Positions 1 to 8,240 of a DNA stretch of 31,785 nt are shown here, piece after piece. The first letter of the stretch is position 1; every line of letters starts with the position of its first letter. Location: NCBI GenBank assembly GCA_964564735.1, contig CAZMCH010000046.1, forward strand, positions 1 through 31,785, given 5' to 3'. A program made the translations under genes and the position numbers. Under the pieces are notes generated by a model. It saw only the letters and a list, made by a program, of their open reading frames with translations, was not told the origin of the DNA and did not search any database. This DNA is from CAZMCH01 sp964564735 (GTDB taxonomy: Bacteria; Poribacteria; DTPJ01).

Positions 1-25
1 CCGCCCACCATTTTTATTTATTAAA

Positions 26-52
26 AGAGCCTCCCTTCAAGGCTCTATTTTT
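26..52 (+). terminator. Attenuator-like hairpin in the thrS leader, possibly the end of a T-box
   Basis: Positions 26-31 (AGAGCC) pair with 41-46 (GGCTCT) and are followed by ATTTTT, an intrinsic-terminator shape just upstream of thrS. The loop carries CTCCCTT, and the window opens with CCGC about 30 nt earlier. In T-box leaders a CCCTT-like strand pairs with AAGGG of the T-box sequence, which ends in ACCGC. The arrangement therefore fits the last part of a threonine T-box whose stem I and T-box core lie before base 1. The hairpin is seen; the T-box identity is inference. Confidence 0.5.
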
Positions 53-104
53 GTATCTACTGATATTATTTCCAACCCAAAACTCTAATAGAAGGATCAA
101 AAAA

Positions 105-2033
105 ATGGCTGAAGTTATAGTTGAACTATCTGATGGCTCTAAACAGAAATTCCCTGAAGGTATATCTTTGCAAAATTTGGTCAATGCAACAGGCGATACA
201 AATGCAGATCGCGCAATCGCAATAAAGGTTGATGGCAAAATAACTGACCTTACTCGAACTTTAGAGCATGACTGCAAGATTGAGATTGTAACTTTTGATA
301 CAGAAGAAGGCAAAGATATATATTGGCATAGCACTTCACATATAATGGCTAGCGCAGTTAAAGCTTTGTTTCCTGAAGCCAAAGTTGCCATTGGTCCTTC
401 AATCAGAGATGGTTTTTATTATGATTTCGATGTTGATCAGCCTTTCGTCCCTGAAGACCTTGCTCGTATAGAAGAAAAAATGCAAAAAATTATTGATGCA
501 GATTTGCCCTTTATCCGTAATGAAGTTTCAAAATCAGAAGCTATCCAAATTTTTAATGAACTTGACGAGGATTATAAGGTTGAGCTTTTAGAAGGGATAA
601 CAGACAATACTGTTCAATTATATAAGCATGGAAATTTTATAGACCTTTGCAGAGGTCCTCATATAACAAGCACAGGAAAAATAAAGGCATTTAAGCTACT
701 GAGTATCGCAGGTGCTTATTGGCATGGCGACGAAAAAAACAAGATGCTCCAGCGTATATATGGAACTGCCTATGAAACAAAAGAGGAACTTTCAGCACAC
801 CTAAACAGAATTGAAGAAGCACAAAAAAGGGATCATAGAAAATTAGGAAAGGAATTAGACCTTTTCAGCCTGCATGAACAGCAAGCAGGACCTGGGTTAG
901 TCTTTTGGCATCCAAAGGGAGCAATGATCCGCAAGATTATAGAAGATTTTTGGAAAGATGAGCATCTCAAACGTGGATATGAGTTAGTTATCATTCCACA
1001 TATTGCGAAATCAGACCTTTGGAACACATCTGGTCATTACAGTTTCTTTCGTGAAAATATGTTTGTCCTTCCAATTGAGGATCAAGAATACGTCCTTAAA
1101 CCTATGAACTGCCCCGGACATATATTGATCTATCAAACAAAGATAAGAAGCTATCGTGATTTGCCTATTAGGTATGCAGAACTTGGCACAGTCTATCGTT
1201 ATGAAAGATCAGGCACTCTAACAGGGCTATTTCGTGTTAGAGGATTTACTCAAGATGATGCGCATATTTTCTGCACTCCCGAACAAGCACCCGAAGAAAT
1301 TTTAAGTGCGCTTGATTTCGCCTTGTTTATGTTAAGGACTTTCGGCTATGAAGAATATGAGATTGAACTTGCTGTAAGAGATTCGGAACATAAAGACAAA
1401 TATCTTGGGACTGACGAGATGTGGGCGCAAGCAGAATCCGCTTTGGTTAAAGCGATTAATGCGAAAGGTCTTTCCTATAAACGTATGGAAGGTGAAGCCG
1501 TCTTTTATGGTCCTAAAATAGATATAAAGCTATTAGATGCTCTCGGAAGGGCGCATCAGGGACCAACAATACAATTTGATTTCAATGAACCACAAAGATT
1601 TGGCGTAGAATATGTTGGACAAGATGGTCAACTACATCAAGTAGTTATGGTTCATAGAGTCGTTCTTGGCTCGTTAGAAAGATTCTTTGGTGGATTGATC
1701 GAGCATTATGCAGGTGCTTTCCCTGTTTGGCTTTCGCCTGTTCAGGCAAAAATACTTCCTGTAACAAACGATCTTGACAATTATGCTAAACAAGTGAAAG
1801 ATGAATTGATGAGTCATGGAATTAGAGTTGAGGCTGATTTGAGAAGTGAAAAACTTGGCTTAAAGATCAGAGAAGCACAGATGGAGAAAATTCCATTTAT
1901 GCTTGTTGTCGGAAAACGTGAAGCAGCGGCTAATTCTGTATCTGTTAGATTAAGAAGCGGAGAAGATTTGGGATCAATGACTGTCGCTTCTATTACTGAA
2001 AAGATACTCAATGAAGTCAAACAAAAAAAATAG
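105..2033 (+). CDS. thrS: Threonyl-tRNA synthetase
   Basis: Charges tRNA-Thr with threonine in the cytoplasm. The ATG at 105 follows a GAAGG Shine-Dalgarno and gives 642 residues, the usual bacterial length; an upstream in-frame ATG at 51 would add 18 residues taken from the leader hairpin and was rejected. The order is TGS domain (about 1-62), SAD editing domain with its zinc-type signature (H75-x3-H79 and C182-x3-H186), class II catalytic core and C-terminal anticodon-binding domain. The catalytic zinc ligands are visible: Cys336 in MNCPGH, His387 in DDAHIF and a His near 513 in VMVHR. No infC-rpmI-rplT genes follow, unlike many bacteria; the next gene is convergent. Identification is secure. 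Confidence 0.98.
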   Translation: MAEVIVELSDGSKQKFPEGISLQNLVNATGDTNADRAIAIKVDGKITDLTRTLEHDCKIEIVTFDTEEGKDIYWHSTSHIMASAVKALFPEAKVAIGPSIRDGFYYDFDVDQPFVPEDLARIEEKMQKIIDADLPFIRNEVSKSEAIQIFNELDEDYKVELLEGITDNTVQLYKHGNFIDLCRGPHITSTGKIKAFKLLSIAGAYWHGDEKNKMLQRIYGTAYETKEELSAHLNRIEEAQKRDHRKLGKELDLFSLHEQQAGPGLVFWHPKGAMIRKIIEDFWKDEHLKRGYELVIIPHIAKSDLWNTSGHYSFFRENMFVLPIEDQEYVLKPMNCPGHILIYQTKIRSYRDLPIRYAELGTVYRYERSGTLTGLFRVRGFTQDDAHIFCTPEQAPEEILSALDFALFMLRTFGYEEYEIELAVRDSEHKDKYLGTDEMWAQAESALVKAINAKGLSYKRMEGEAVFYGPKIDIKLLDALGRAHQGPTIQFDFNEPQRFGVEYVGQDGQLHQVVMVHRVVLGSLERFFGGLIEHYAGAFPVWLSPVQAKILPVTNDLDNYAKQVKDELMSHGIRVEADLRSEKLGLKIREAQMEKIPFMLVVGKREAAANSVSVRLRSGEDLGSMTVASITEKILNEVKQKK

Positions 2034-2053
2034 TATTGCTGAACCAATGAAAC

Positions 2054-2089
2054 AATAGGACTATAAGAAAATAGACTTATAGTCCTATT
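2054..2089 (+). terminator. Hairpin terminator between convergent thrS and dehydrogenase genes
   Basis: A perfect 14-bp stem (2054-2067 with 2076-2089, AATAGGACTATAAG and its complement) with an 8-nt loop lies 20 bp after the thrS stop and before the convergent gene end at 2129. It is followed by an AT-rich rather than pure-T tract. Its symmetry would allow use in both directions. Confidence 0.6.
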
Positions 2090-2128
2090 ATATTTCAGAT
2101 TAAATCTGATCTTGTCAATAAAATCTTA

Positions 2129-3184
2129 TCAAACGCCTCGCCAAAGCTTTAGGTATTCCCTAGCAACCTTTAAATCTTCATAAGCTTCGATAGCATCACA
2201 CATCGGCTTAATCTCGCCTTTTATTGCTCTAACAAAATTCATCGCTTGTTGGCGCATAGCATGGACCCATGGCAATTGAGGTGCCATTTTTGTTGGGGTA
2301 ACACCATCTCCAGGATCTTTGAAAATCTCTACAATTCCGGGGCGATTGCTGGCAAGTGGCGCAGGCAAATCAATCTTAACATAGCCTTTCTCAAAAGCGA
2401 CCAGTGCCGTTTCAACCCAGTCGACTGTTGTGCGAAACGGGCTTAATTCGATCTCGCATGTTATTCCACTATCGCTTTGACCGACTAATAGCCTGCCGGG
2501 TGGGTCTGCATACTTAACTTGATAGCCTTCACCTAAGAGATGTCTTAGTAAATTTACCTGATGTATCCAGTAATTTACAAAGCTGACATACTGATTATAG
2601 GTATCTTTATCCATATCTGATGCAGGCGGGTCCCAATCAAGTGGAGGGGCAGGATCGTTGCTATGAACCATATCAATAAAACCATTAGCAACCCAATCGC
2701 CTCCGCAATGTAAAATACGGACATACGTCATTCTTCCCAGTTCACCATTTGCTTTCAGTTTATCTATTTCTGCTTTGGCATACATTGTAGCAGGATCACT
2801 GCGCTTGTGGTAGCCAACCATGTGCCATGTGCCACTTTCCTTCATAGCCTTGACTATTTTTTCACCAGCCTCAAGAGAACCAGCCAAAGGCTTTTCCGTC
2901 ATCACGGGAACACCTGCTTTTAGCAATTCTGGAACATGAATTCCATGACGGGTAAATGGTTGTGCAGATACGATACCGTCTAGTGCTTCTTTTTCGATCA
3001 TCTCTTCATGGCTTGTATAAACTCTTGGAACACCATATTTTTCTGCGACTCTTTTAGCAAGATTTTGCCTAAGCTCTGCTATTGCAACAACCTCACACTC
3101 AGGAACAGTTACATAATTTTTCAGATGGGCGCATTGTCCCATAGAACCAACACCAACAAATCCGATCTTTACTTTCTCGCTCAT
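2129..3184 (-). CDS. Gfo/Idh/MocA family NAD(P)-dependent oxidoreductase
   Basis: Predicted cytoplasmic sugar or polyol dehydrogenase of 351 residues. The N-terminal Rossmann fold has the glycine-rich motif IGFVGVGSMG (residues 7-16). Glu97-Lys98-Pro99 (TEKPLAG) is the conserved EKP motif of the family, with the catalytic lysine. A C-terminal Gfo/Idh/MocA alpha/beta domain follows from about residue 130. The ATG at 3184 has an AAGGAG Shine-Dalgarno 10 nt upstream. It stands alone between thrS, which is convergent, and a divergent gene. Substrate cannot be read from sequence; neighbouring glycan genes make a sugar derivative likely. Confidence 0.92.
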   Translation of the reverse strand: MSEKVKIGFVGVGSMGQCAHLKNYVTVPECEVVAIAELRQNLAKRVAEKYGVPRVYTSHEEMIEKEALDGIVSAQPFTRHGIHVPELLKAGVPVMTEKPLAGSLEAGEKIVKAMKESGTWHMVGYHKRSDPATMYAKAEIDKLKANGELGRMTYVRILHCGGDWVANGFIDMVHSNDPAPPLDWDPPASDMDKDTYNQYVSFVNYWIHQVNLLRHLLGEGYQVKYADPPGRLLVGQSDSGITCEIELSPFRTTVDWVETALVAFEKGYVKIDLPAPLASNRPGIVEIFKDPGDGVTPTKMAPQLPWVHAMRQQAMNFVRAIKGEIKPMCDAIEAYEDLKVAREYLKLWRGV

Positions 3185-3466
3185 AAATAGTTTCTCCTTT
3201 ATGAGAATTAGTATTTTCCATACAAATAAACTTGATATATACTAGCATTTACTTGTCATCAATGCAACCAAATTTTTTATATTCTGAGTCAATAATACAA
3301 GTTTTTTACTGATGGCTATTTTATTGCCTATTATTGATACTGTCGAATTTCCGTTAATTAATGAAAACACTTGCTATCATCTTTGAAATTTGATATTCTA
3401 GGAATATTGTTGTTTTTATTGACTATACAATTATATCAAATCTTATTATTAGAAAATCAAACGAAA

Positions 3467-3982
3467 ATGGACAATAATACTGCGCACCTCTGCATAACCA
3501 GCGAAACATTAATTATACCTAAGAGATATTGGGAAGTCCGATGGATCACAGAAGGAGATCATAGAGCTTTTGCAGAGCCTTTCCAAAAGGGCGGAAAGCA
3601 TGGTTGGGCTTTAGATGAATTTCATGATTTGCAGTCTCAAGGCTATTTGTATTGTGGAGTTTTTGTTGATGGTAGACTTTGCTCAAATGCAGGATTGTGG
3701 AAGCGAGAATCTGATGTCTGGGAAGTTATCGCTGTCGGCACAAAAGAAGATTGCAGACGGCAAGGTATGGCAAATTCTGTCGTCTATTTTATTGCGGATT
3801 ACATATTACAGCATGTCAATGTCGCATCTTATACAGCCAACACTAAGAATATTGCCTCAATATGCACTGCGCAAGGTGTTGGTTTTCGATATTGCACGAA
3901 TCTTATCAATAATGATAAATGGTGCGCAAATAATCCAAGACCCGAACAGCAAGGCGCAAAATGCCCTTTGTTTGAGAGGTGA
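3467..3982 (+). CDS. GNAT-family N-acetyltransferase
   Basis: About 171 residues. The segment EVIAVGTKEDCRRQGMANSV matches GNAT motif A, with the R/Q-x-x-G-x-A acetyl-CoA pyrophosphate loop (RRQGMA); the downstream N-x-x-S-x-x-x-C-x-x-x-G-F stretch fits motif B. The reading frame is open back to a TTG at 3371, but the extra 32 residues are hydrophobic, have no Shine-Dalgarno and overlap a possible promoter (TTGACT at 3419), so ATG 3467 is preferred although it too lacks a clear ribosome site. It overlaps or abuts the permease gene that follows and is probably co-transcribed with it. Substrate unknown. The C terminus is Cys/Asn-rich. Confidence 0.75.
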   Translation: MDNNTAHLCITSETLIIPKRYWEVRWITEGDHRAFAEPFQKGGKHGWALDEFHDLQSQGYLYCGVFVDGRLCSNAGLWKRESDVWEVIAVGTKEDCRRQGMANSVVYFIADYILQHVNVASYTANTKNIASICTAQGVGFRYCTNLINNDKWCANNPRPEQQGAKCPLFER

Positions 3983-3984
3983 AT

Positions 3985-4788
3985 ATGCTTAATACTATCC
4001 AAATCTACACTGAATTTGCGCGAAAATCCTTCCAGCAAAGCCTTCAATATCGCATAGCTAATTACAGCGGATTAGCTGTAAATACATTCTTCTTTATTGT
4101 TAGAGCTTATGTATTCATGGCATTATACGAGAATAGCGGAGTTGTTGCTGGCTATAACGTAACAGAAATGATAACCTTTACTGGAATAACACAAGCAATG
4201 CTGATGATCGTTGGCATATTTGGAACTCTTGAGATCGCCAATGCCGTTAAAAGTGGGGAAGTTGCGGTTGAGCTTATGAAACCTATTGATTATCAACTTG
4301 TCATGCTGTTTAGGCAATTTGGACGTTCTTTGTATTACTTTTTTTTCAGAGGATTACCGATATTTTTGGTTATGGTAATTTTTTTCAAATGGACTCCACC
4401 CAATTCATTGATTGCAATCTTATTATTCTTTGTCAGTATGATATTTGCGGTAATGATAACTTTTTCGTTTAATTTTATGGTTGGCATGTCTGCATTTTGG
4501 CTTTTAGATGCAAGAGGAATAAGTGGAATTATGATGGGTGCAGGGCTTTTGCTTTCGGGATTTATGTTACCTGTATCATTTTTCCCATCAAAACTTGGAG
4601 AGATTTGTGAATGGCTACCGTATATTGGACAAAGCTATACTCCCGTTGCAATATATTTAGGAAAATATACAGGAATGACTATGATTTCTATGCTATTAAG
4701 GCAATTTGCTTGGGTGATTATTTTAATGCTGTTTGACAAGGCAATCATGCGTTTAGCAATGCGGAAACTCATTATTCAAGGCGGGTGA
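3985..4788 (+). CDS. ABC-2 type transporter permease, first of a pair
   Basis: About 267 residues with roughly six hydrophobic segments. Its features match the ABC-2 permease family (PF06182, DUF990 type): an amphipathic N-terminal region rich in Arg/Gln, a cytoplasmic loop with the V-E-L-M-K-P-I-D motif after TM2, and the C-terminal LPYIGQSYTPVAIYLGK region. ATG 3985 has AGAGG just upstream and is preferred; GTG 3979 would overlap the GNAT stop by 4 bp. It is separated from the second permease by 1 bp, so the two are translationally coupled and likely form a heterodimeric membrane domain. No ATP-binding subunit lies in the window. Confidence 0.88.
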   Translation: MLNTIQIYTEFARKSFQQSLQYRIANYSGLAVNTFFFIVRAYVFMALYENSGVVAGYNVTEMITFTGITQAMLMIVGIFGTLEIANAVKSGEVAVELMKPIDYQLVMLFRQFGRSLYYFFFRGLPIFLVMVIFFKWTPPNSLIAILLFFVSMIFAVMITFSFNFMVGMSAFWLLDARGISGIMMGAGLLLSGFMLPVSFFPSKLGEICEWLPYIGQSYTPVAIYLGKYTGMTMISMLLRQFAWVIILMLFDKAIMRLAMRKLIIQGG

Positions 4789-4789
4789 G

Positions 4790-5590
4790 GTGTATTACAT
4801 AAAGCTATATTTCAACCTTATAGGTGCAATATTGCGATCACAAATGCAGTATCGCGCATCATTTATTATGCAGATGATAGGTAACTTTATAGTAACCTTT
4901 GTGGATTTTATTGCCATCATGTTTGTTTTTAGTAAATTCTCGGATATAAAAGGATGGACATTATGGGAAGTCGGGCTTTTGTATGGCATGACGTCAGTAT
5001 CATTTTCCGTCGCAGAAATGGTAACAAGGGGATTTGATCTATTTAGCAAGATGATCCGTCTAGGTGAATTTGACAGGATTCTGCTTAGACCTTCGGGCAT
5101 CTTTCTTCAACTTATGACCGCCGATTTTGACCTCCGCAAAATCGGTAGAGTTTCACAGGCATTATTAGTATTGATTATCTCTTGGCAAAAACTAGATATT
5201 GGATTTGAGCCATTAAAGCTAATTTTCTTGATTGCATCACTTACCAGCGGAGTAATATTCTATATGGCTATAATTATAGCAGGCGCAACAGTATGCTTTT
5301 GGTCTATTGAAAGCACCGAACTGCCAAATATGTTCACCTATGGTGGTGTAGAGGCAACGAGTTATCCTTTACCAATATATAGAAGATGGTTTCGCAACAT
5401 CCTAATTTTTATTGTTCCTTTGGCTTTTGTAAATTACTTTCCTGCATTATTTATACTTGATAAAGTAGATCCTCTTGGATTGCCATATTTCGTAAGGTTT
5501 CTCTTTCCATTGGCATCAATTTTGGTGATGATTCCAGCGGTCAAATTTTGGAATTACGGAGTTAAACATTATCAAAGCACAGGAAATTAG
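4790..5590 (+). CDS. ABC-2 type transporter permease, second of a pair
   Basis: 266 residues, six predicted membrane segments, same PF06182-like family as its neighbour. It carries the related loop L-G-E-F-D-R-I-L-L-R-P-S-G after TM2 and ends with FWNYGVKHYQSTGN, typical of this family's conserved tail. The start is GTG at 4790, 1 bp after the stop of the first permease, with GGCGGGTGAG serving as ribosome site. In characterised and predicted systems such pairs sit directly after an ATPase gene. Here an acetyltransferase is upstream and a flavin reductase downstream, so the ATPase must come from elsewhere if the exporter works. Cargo unknown. Confidence 0.88.
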   Translation: MYYIKLYFNLIGAILRSQMQYRASFIMQMIGNFIVTFVDFIAIMFVFSKFSDIKGWTLWEVGLLYGMTSVSFSVAEMVTRGFDLFSKMIRLGEFDRILLRPSGIFLQLMTADFDLRKIGRVSQALLVLIISWQKLDIGFEPLKLIFLIASLTSGVIFYMAIIIAGATVCFWSIESTELPNMFTYGGVEATSYPLPIYRRWFRNILIFIVPLAFVNYFPALFILDKVDPLGLPYFVRFLFPLASILVMIPAVKFWNYGVKHYQSTGN

Positions 5591-5613
5591 ATGAGGAAAA
5601 AAGGGGAAAAAAC

Positions 5614-6192
5614 ATGACAAAAAAAGCAGTTTCACAATCATATAAAAATCTTTGGCCGCTACCAGCAACAACAGTACTGGTAAGTTGTATCGGAAACTCA
5701 GGCGTTCCCAATATAATAACAATCGGTGCAAGCGGAATAGCAAGCGCAAGACCGCCCTTGATAAGCCTCGCATTTGGAACAAGGCAATATTCACTTGGTC
5801 TTATCAAAGAGACAGGTGATTTTGTTGTAAATATTCCTTCTAATGAGCAAGTATTTATTACAGATTGGTGCGGGAGAGTTTCGGGACGAGAGCATGACAA
5901 ATTCAAAGAGCAGAATTTAACACCTAGCAAAAGTATCAAGATAAAATCCCCTTATATATCAGAATGTCCAATAAACTATGAGTGTAAGCTATGGAAGATC
6001 GTCAATTGTGGAAGCCATGACCTTGTTCTTGGTGAGGTTGTTCAGGTGCATATTGACGAATCCATATTAAAAGATAATGGTGATGAACTTGATCCAGCAA
6101 AACTGAATCCGTTGCTTTCTTATCAGATGGAATATTGGGATCTAGGCAAAAGCTATGGTGAGTGGGGAAGTATCTGGAAACGTGATGAGTGA
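5614..6192 (+). CDS. Flavin reductase family protein (FMN-binding, flavoredoxin-like)
   Basis: 192 residues covering one flavin reductase-like domain (PF01613). The family-typical segments are present: N-terminal PATTVLVSC followed by I-T-I-G-A-S-G-I, then R-P-P-L-I-S-L-A-F-G-T-R-Q-Y-S and G-D-F-V-V-N-I-P-S, which form the FMN-binding barrel. It may transfer electrons between NAD(P)H, ferredoxin or flavodoxin and a partner; the partner is not evident here. ATG 5614 has AAGGGG about 7 nt upstream. It lies 23 bp after the permease pair on the same strand, so it could belong to that operon, though the functional link is unclear. Confidence 0.88.
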   Translation: MTKKAVSQSYKNLWPLPATTVLVSCIGNSGVPNIITIGASGIASARPPLISLAFGTRQYSLGLIKETGDFVVNIPSNEQVFITDWCGRVSGREHDKFKEQNLTPSKSIKIKSPYISECPINYECKLWKIVNCGSHDLVLGEVVQVHIDESILKDNGDELDPAKLNPLLSYQMEYWDLGKSYGEWGSIWKRDE

Positions 6193-6236
6193 TAGGCAGT
6201 GTTAGTAAAGCAGGATAATTTCAAAATGAGGTGGCT

Positions 6237-7568
6237 ATGAGAAGAATTGTTTTTTTATTTACATTTTTTATGATTGGTATTTCAATTTCTGTATTTGCAC
6301 AAGAGAGCATTAAAACAGACGATCAAGCTTTGATCAATATAAAAAATGACCTTGAAAAGATACTTAATGAGAATATTATACCTTTTTGGTATCCAGAAGT
6401 TATTGATGAAAAAAACGGTGGTTATCGGCTTAATCATGATATTAATGGGAAATGGCTAGGCGATTCTGATAAATACCTTGTAACCCAAGCCAGAACAATA
6501 TGGTTTTTCTCTAAATTGGCACGATCAAAATATGGAAAAGAGGAATATCTAAAATGCGCCAAACACGGTTATGAGTTCCTAATCAGCAAAATGTGGGATA
6601 GAGATTATGGAGGATTTTACTGGGCTGTAAACTCCAAAGGAGATGAGGCGACAATAACATATAAGCATCTCTACGGGCAAAGCTTTGCACTTTATGCCCT
6701 TTCTGAATACGCGATGGCATCTGGTGATCGTGATGCAAAAGCTCTTGCCAAGAGAATTTTTAATATTATTGATTTCCTTGCGCACGACTCAAATTATAGC
6801 GGATACAAAGAATCTTTCAAACGAAATTGGACTTTGCCAGATGAAAATGAATTAAGCCTAATGGGAACAACCAGAAATATAAAGCTAATGAATACACATT
6901 TGCATCTTATGGAGGCAATAACCGCCTATTATGAAGCTACAAAAGACCCTGTTGCAAGAGAAAGGCTTATTGAATTAGTGATGATTCAAAGCAATTCAGT
7001 TGTTAGAAAGAATATTGGTGCATGTTCCGATAAATATGAAATGGACTGGACTCCAATTGACAAACCAGAATACAACCGAGTTTCCTATGGGCATGATATT
7101 GAGAATGTTTGGCTTTTAATAGAAGCCTGCAATTCTTTGGGAATGAATAATCAGGTTTTAGTCGATCTATATCGCACACTTTTTGACTATTCATTGAAAT
7201 ATGGATATGATCAGGAAAATGGCGGTTTCTATGATTCAGGTGCTTTTAATGCTAATGCTGATAACCGATCAAAAGTCTGGTGGGTTCAGGCTGAATGTAT
7301 GTTAAGTGCATTATATATGTATAATCTAACAAGCGATGTTAGGTATCTTTATTGCTTTAAGAAAACATTAGATTGGATCATGAAACATCAAGTTGATTGG
7401 GAAAATGGCGACTGGTTTTCATCTATATCAGAATCGGGAGAACCATCTGGCGAAAAGTCAGGCGCATGGAAATCACCATATCATAATGGCAGAGCAGTAA
7501 TCGAATCTCTAGAATTAATTAAAGCCCTGATTGGTAGTCAACCAGATCAAATATTTATGGAACACTGA
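6237..7568 (+). CDS. Exported N-acylglucosamine 2-epimerase (AGE) family protein
   Basis: About 443 residues forming an (alpha/alpha)6 barrel. Family landmarks are clear: TQARTIWFFSKL, TYKHLYGQSFALYALSEYA, NTHLHLMEAITAYYEAT, GHDIENVWLLIEA, KVWWVQAECMLSALY and YHNGRAVIESLE, which supply the conserved active-site histidines, arginine and acids of AGE and cellobiose 2-epimerases. Members interconvert GlcNAc/ManNAc or epimerise the reducing end of cellobiose or mannobiose. A signal peptide (MRRIVFLFTFFMIGISISVFAQ) precedes the barrel, so the enzyme would act outside the cytoplasm, unlike characterised members. ATG 6237 has GAGGTGG just upstream; GTG 6231 sits on that site and was rejected. Substrate undetermined. 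Confidence 0.9.
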   Translation: MRRIVFLFTFFMIGISISVFAQESIKTDDQALINIKNDLEKILNENIIPFWYPEVIDEKNGGYRLNHDINGKWLGDSDKYLVTQARTIWFFSKLARSKYGKEEYLKCAKHGYEFLISKMWDRDYGGFYWAVNSKGDEATITYKHLYGQSFALYALSEYAMASGDRDAKALAKRIFNIIDFLAHDSNYSGYKESFKRNWTLPDENELSLMGTTRNIKLMNTHLHLMEAITAYYEATKDPVARERLIELVMIQSNSVVRKNIGACSDKYEMDWTPIDKPEYNRVSYGHDIENVWLLIEACNSLGMNNQVLVDLYRTLFDYSLKYGYDQENGGFYDSGAFNANADNRSKVWWVQAECMLSALYMYNLTSDVRYLYCFKKTLDWIMKHQVDWENGDWFSSISESGEPSGEKSGAWKSPYHNGRAVIESLELIKALIGSQPDQIFMEH

Positions 7569-7591
7569 TTAAGCTTATTTGGCAGAAAAAT

Positions 7592-7663
7592 CGTAAAATG
7601 TAATGCGTGAAACGTAAGACGTATTAAGCATAGCACATTAAGTATCACGTATCACTCATTACG
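7592..7663. repeat. Imperfect palindromic intergenic element (TAATGcGTG type)
   Basis: TAATGCGTGAAACGTAAGAC near 7600 is mirrored by GTATCACGTATCACTCATTA ending near 7660, giving a long imperfect inverted repeat made of ACGT-rich blocks. It lies 25 bp after the AGE gene stop. It could be a REP-like element or fold as a 3'-end hairpin. Only one copy is seen in this window. Confidence 0.5.
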
Positions 7664-7669
7664 AACTAA

Positions 7670-7717
7670 ATCAGCATCGATCAGCTTAATCCGTTCTATC
7701 CGCTTTCTATTCCTAAA
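7670..7717. repeat. Degenerate half copy of the AGAACGC/GCGTTCT palindromic element
   Basis: The stretch reads as blocks ATCAGC, CAGCTTAATCCG, TCTATCCGC and TTTCTATTCCTAAAA. These match the right arm of the element at 9284-9375 (ATCAGC, CCGCTTAATCCG, TTTCATCTGCG, TTCTATTCCTAAAA) with substitutions. The left arm is missing, so this is a decayed or partial copy. Confidence 0.55.
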
Positions 7718-7878
7718 AAAATTAACCTAGTCAAGCGCTAGATTGCTAAGGGATTTAGCCAAAAATGATTTTACCCAAATCAGGCAGGCAAACTAAGATT
7801 GCATGAATCTATGACTCATTATTAACTCAAAATATTTGAACTCACTCCAATCTCCATCATTCCGAATGCCAACTAGCT

Positions 7879-8052
7879 CTATCCATCAAACGTTAATAGA
7901 CAACACAAAAAAACGCTTAAAAAGATGGTCGGTGGGGTTATTTCCGTATTGGAACGTTTATCTTTCATGGAGTTTATTATCTTGGAGAATACATAGACCT
8001 TATTGACGTATTTGAGGAAATTTGGTAATCTTTTTTGCATAAATTTATACAT
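7879..8052 (-). pseudogene. Truncated transposase N-terminus (57 codons)
   Basis: Starts at ATG 8052 with a strong AAAGGAG 7 nt upstream and ends at TAG 7879. The pattern K-D-K-R-S-N-T-E-I-T-P-P-T-I-F-L-S-V-F after a short basic N-terminus resembles the opening of DDE transposases of the ISNCY type, in which a PD(K)R motif precedes a hydrophobic helix and an SL-rich segment. No recognisable continuation follows the stop, so only the N-terminal part remains. A longer frame from ATG 8121 would translate through the hairpin at 8059-8092 and is unlikely. Family assignment is a pattern judgement, not a search result. Confidence 0.4.
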
Positions 8053-8058
8053 TTGTTG

Positions 8059-8098
8059 ACTCCTTTCGGGGTATATTATACTCCGAAGGAGTTTTTTT
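8059..8098 (+). terminator. Strong hairpin followed by seven T on the plus strand
   Basis: ACTCCTTTCGG (8059-8069) pairs with CCGAAGGAGT (8083-8092) with one bulged T; the stem continues through GGTAT/ATAC to a 3-nt loop, and T7 follows. On the plus strand it looks like an intrinsic terminator, but the nearest plus gene ends 490 bp upstream. On the minus strand the same arm holds the AAAGGAG ribosome site of the transposase remnant, so the stem could also mask that site, a common IS device. Confidence 0.5.
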
Positions 8099-8240
8099 GT
8101 ATATATCGGTCTGAATGTCAATATAATGCTCGATAATGTGAATTTCCCTCTATTTTCTATAATCTTCCATATATTGTATCCATCATTGTTGTTGATTCTT
8201 TAATTGAGAATTTCTGGTATAAACTATTTTGTGTTATATT

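Noticed and set aside
3225..3262. Possible promoter for the Gfo/Idh gene (TTGATG and TATATC on the minus strand)
   Set aside because: Both boxes are poor matches in an AT-rich spacer where such hits arise by chance.
3371..3466. Hydrophobic N-terminal extension of the GNAT protein from TTG 3371, possibly a membrane anchor
   Set aside because: No Shine-Dalgarno, and it is made of very AT-rich sequence overlapping a possible promoter; GNAT proteins of this type are soluble.
3615..3992. 125-residue plus-strand frame overlapping the GNAT gene
   Set aside because: Out-of-frame shadow of the GNAT gene, whose motif A is clear in the other frame.
5562..5939. 125-residue minus-strand frame antisense to the flavin reductase
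   Set aside because: Low-complexity shadow; the plus-strand frame has a recognised FMN-binding domain and ribosome site.
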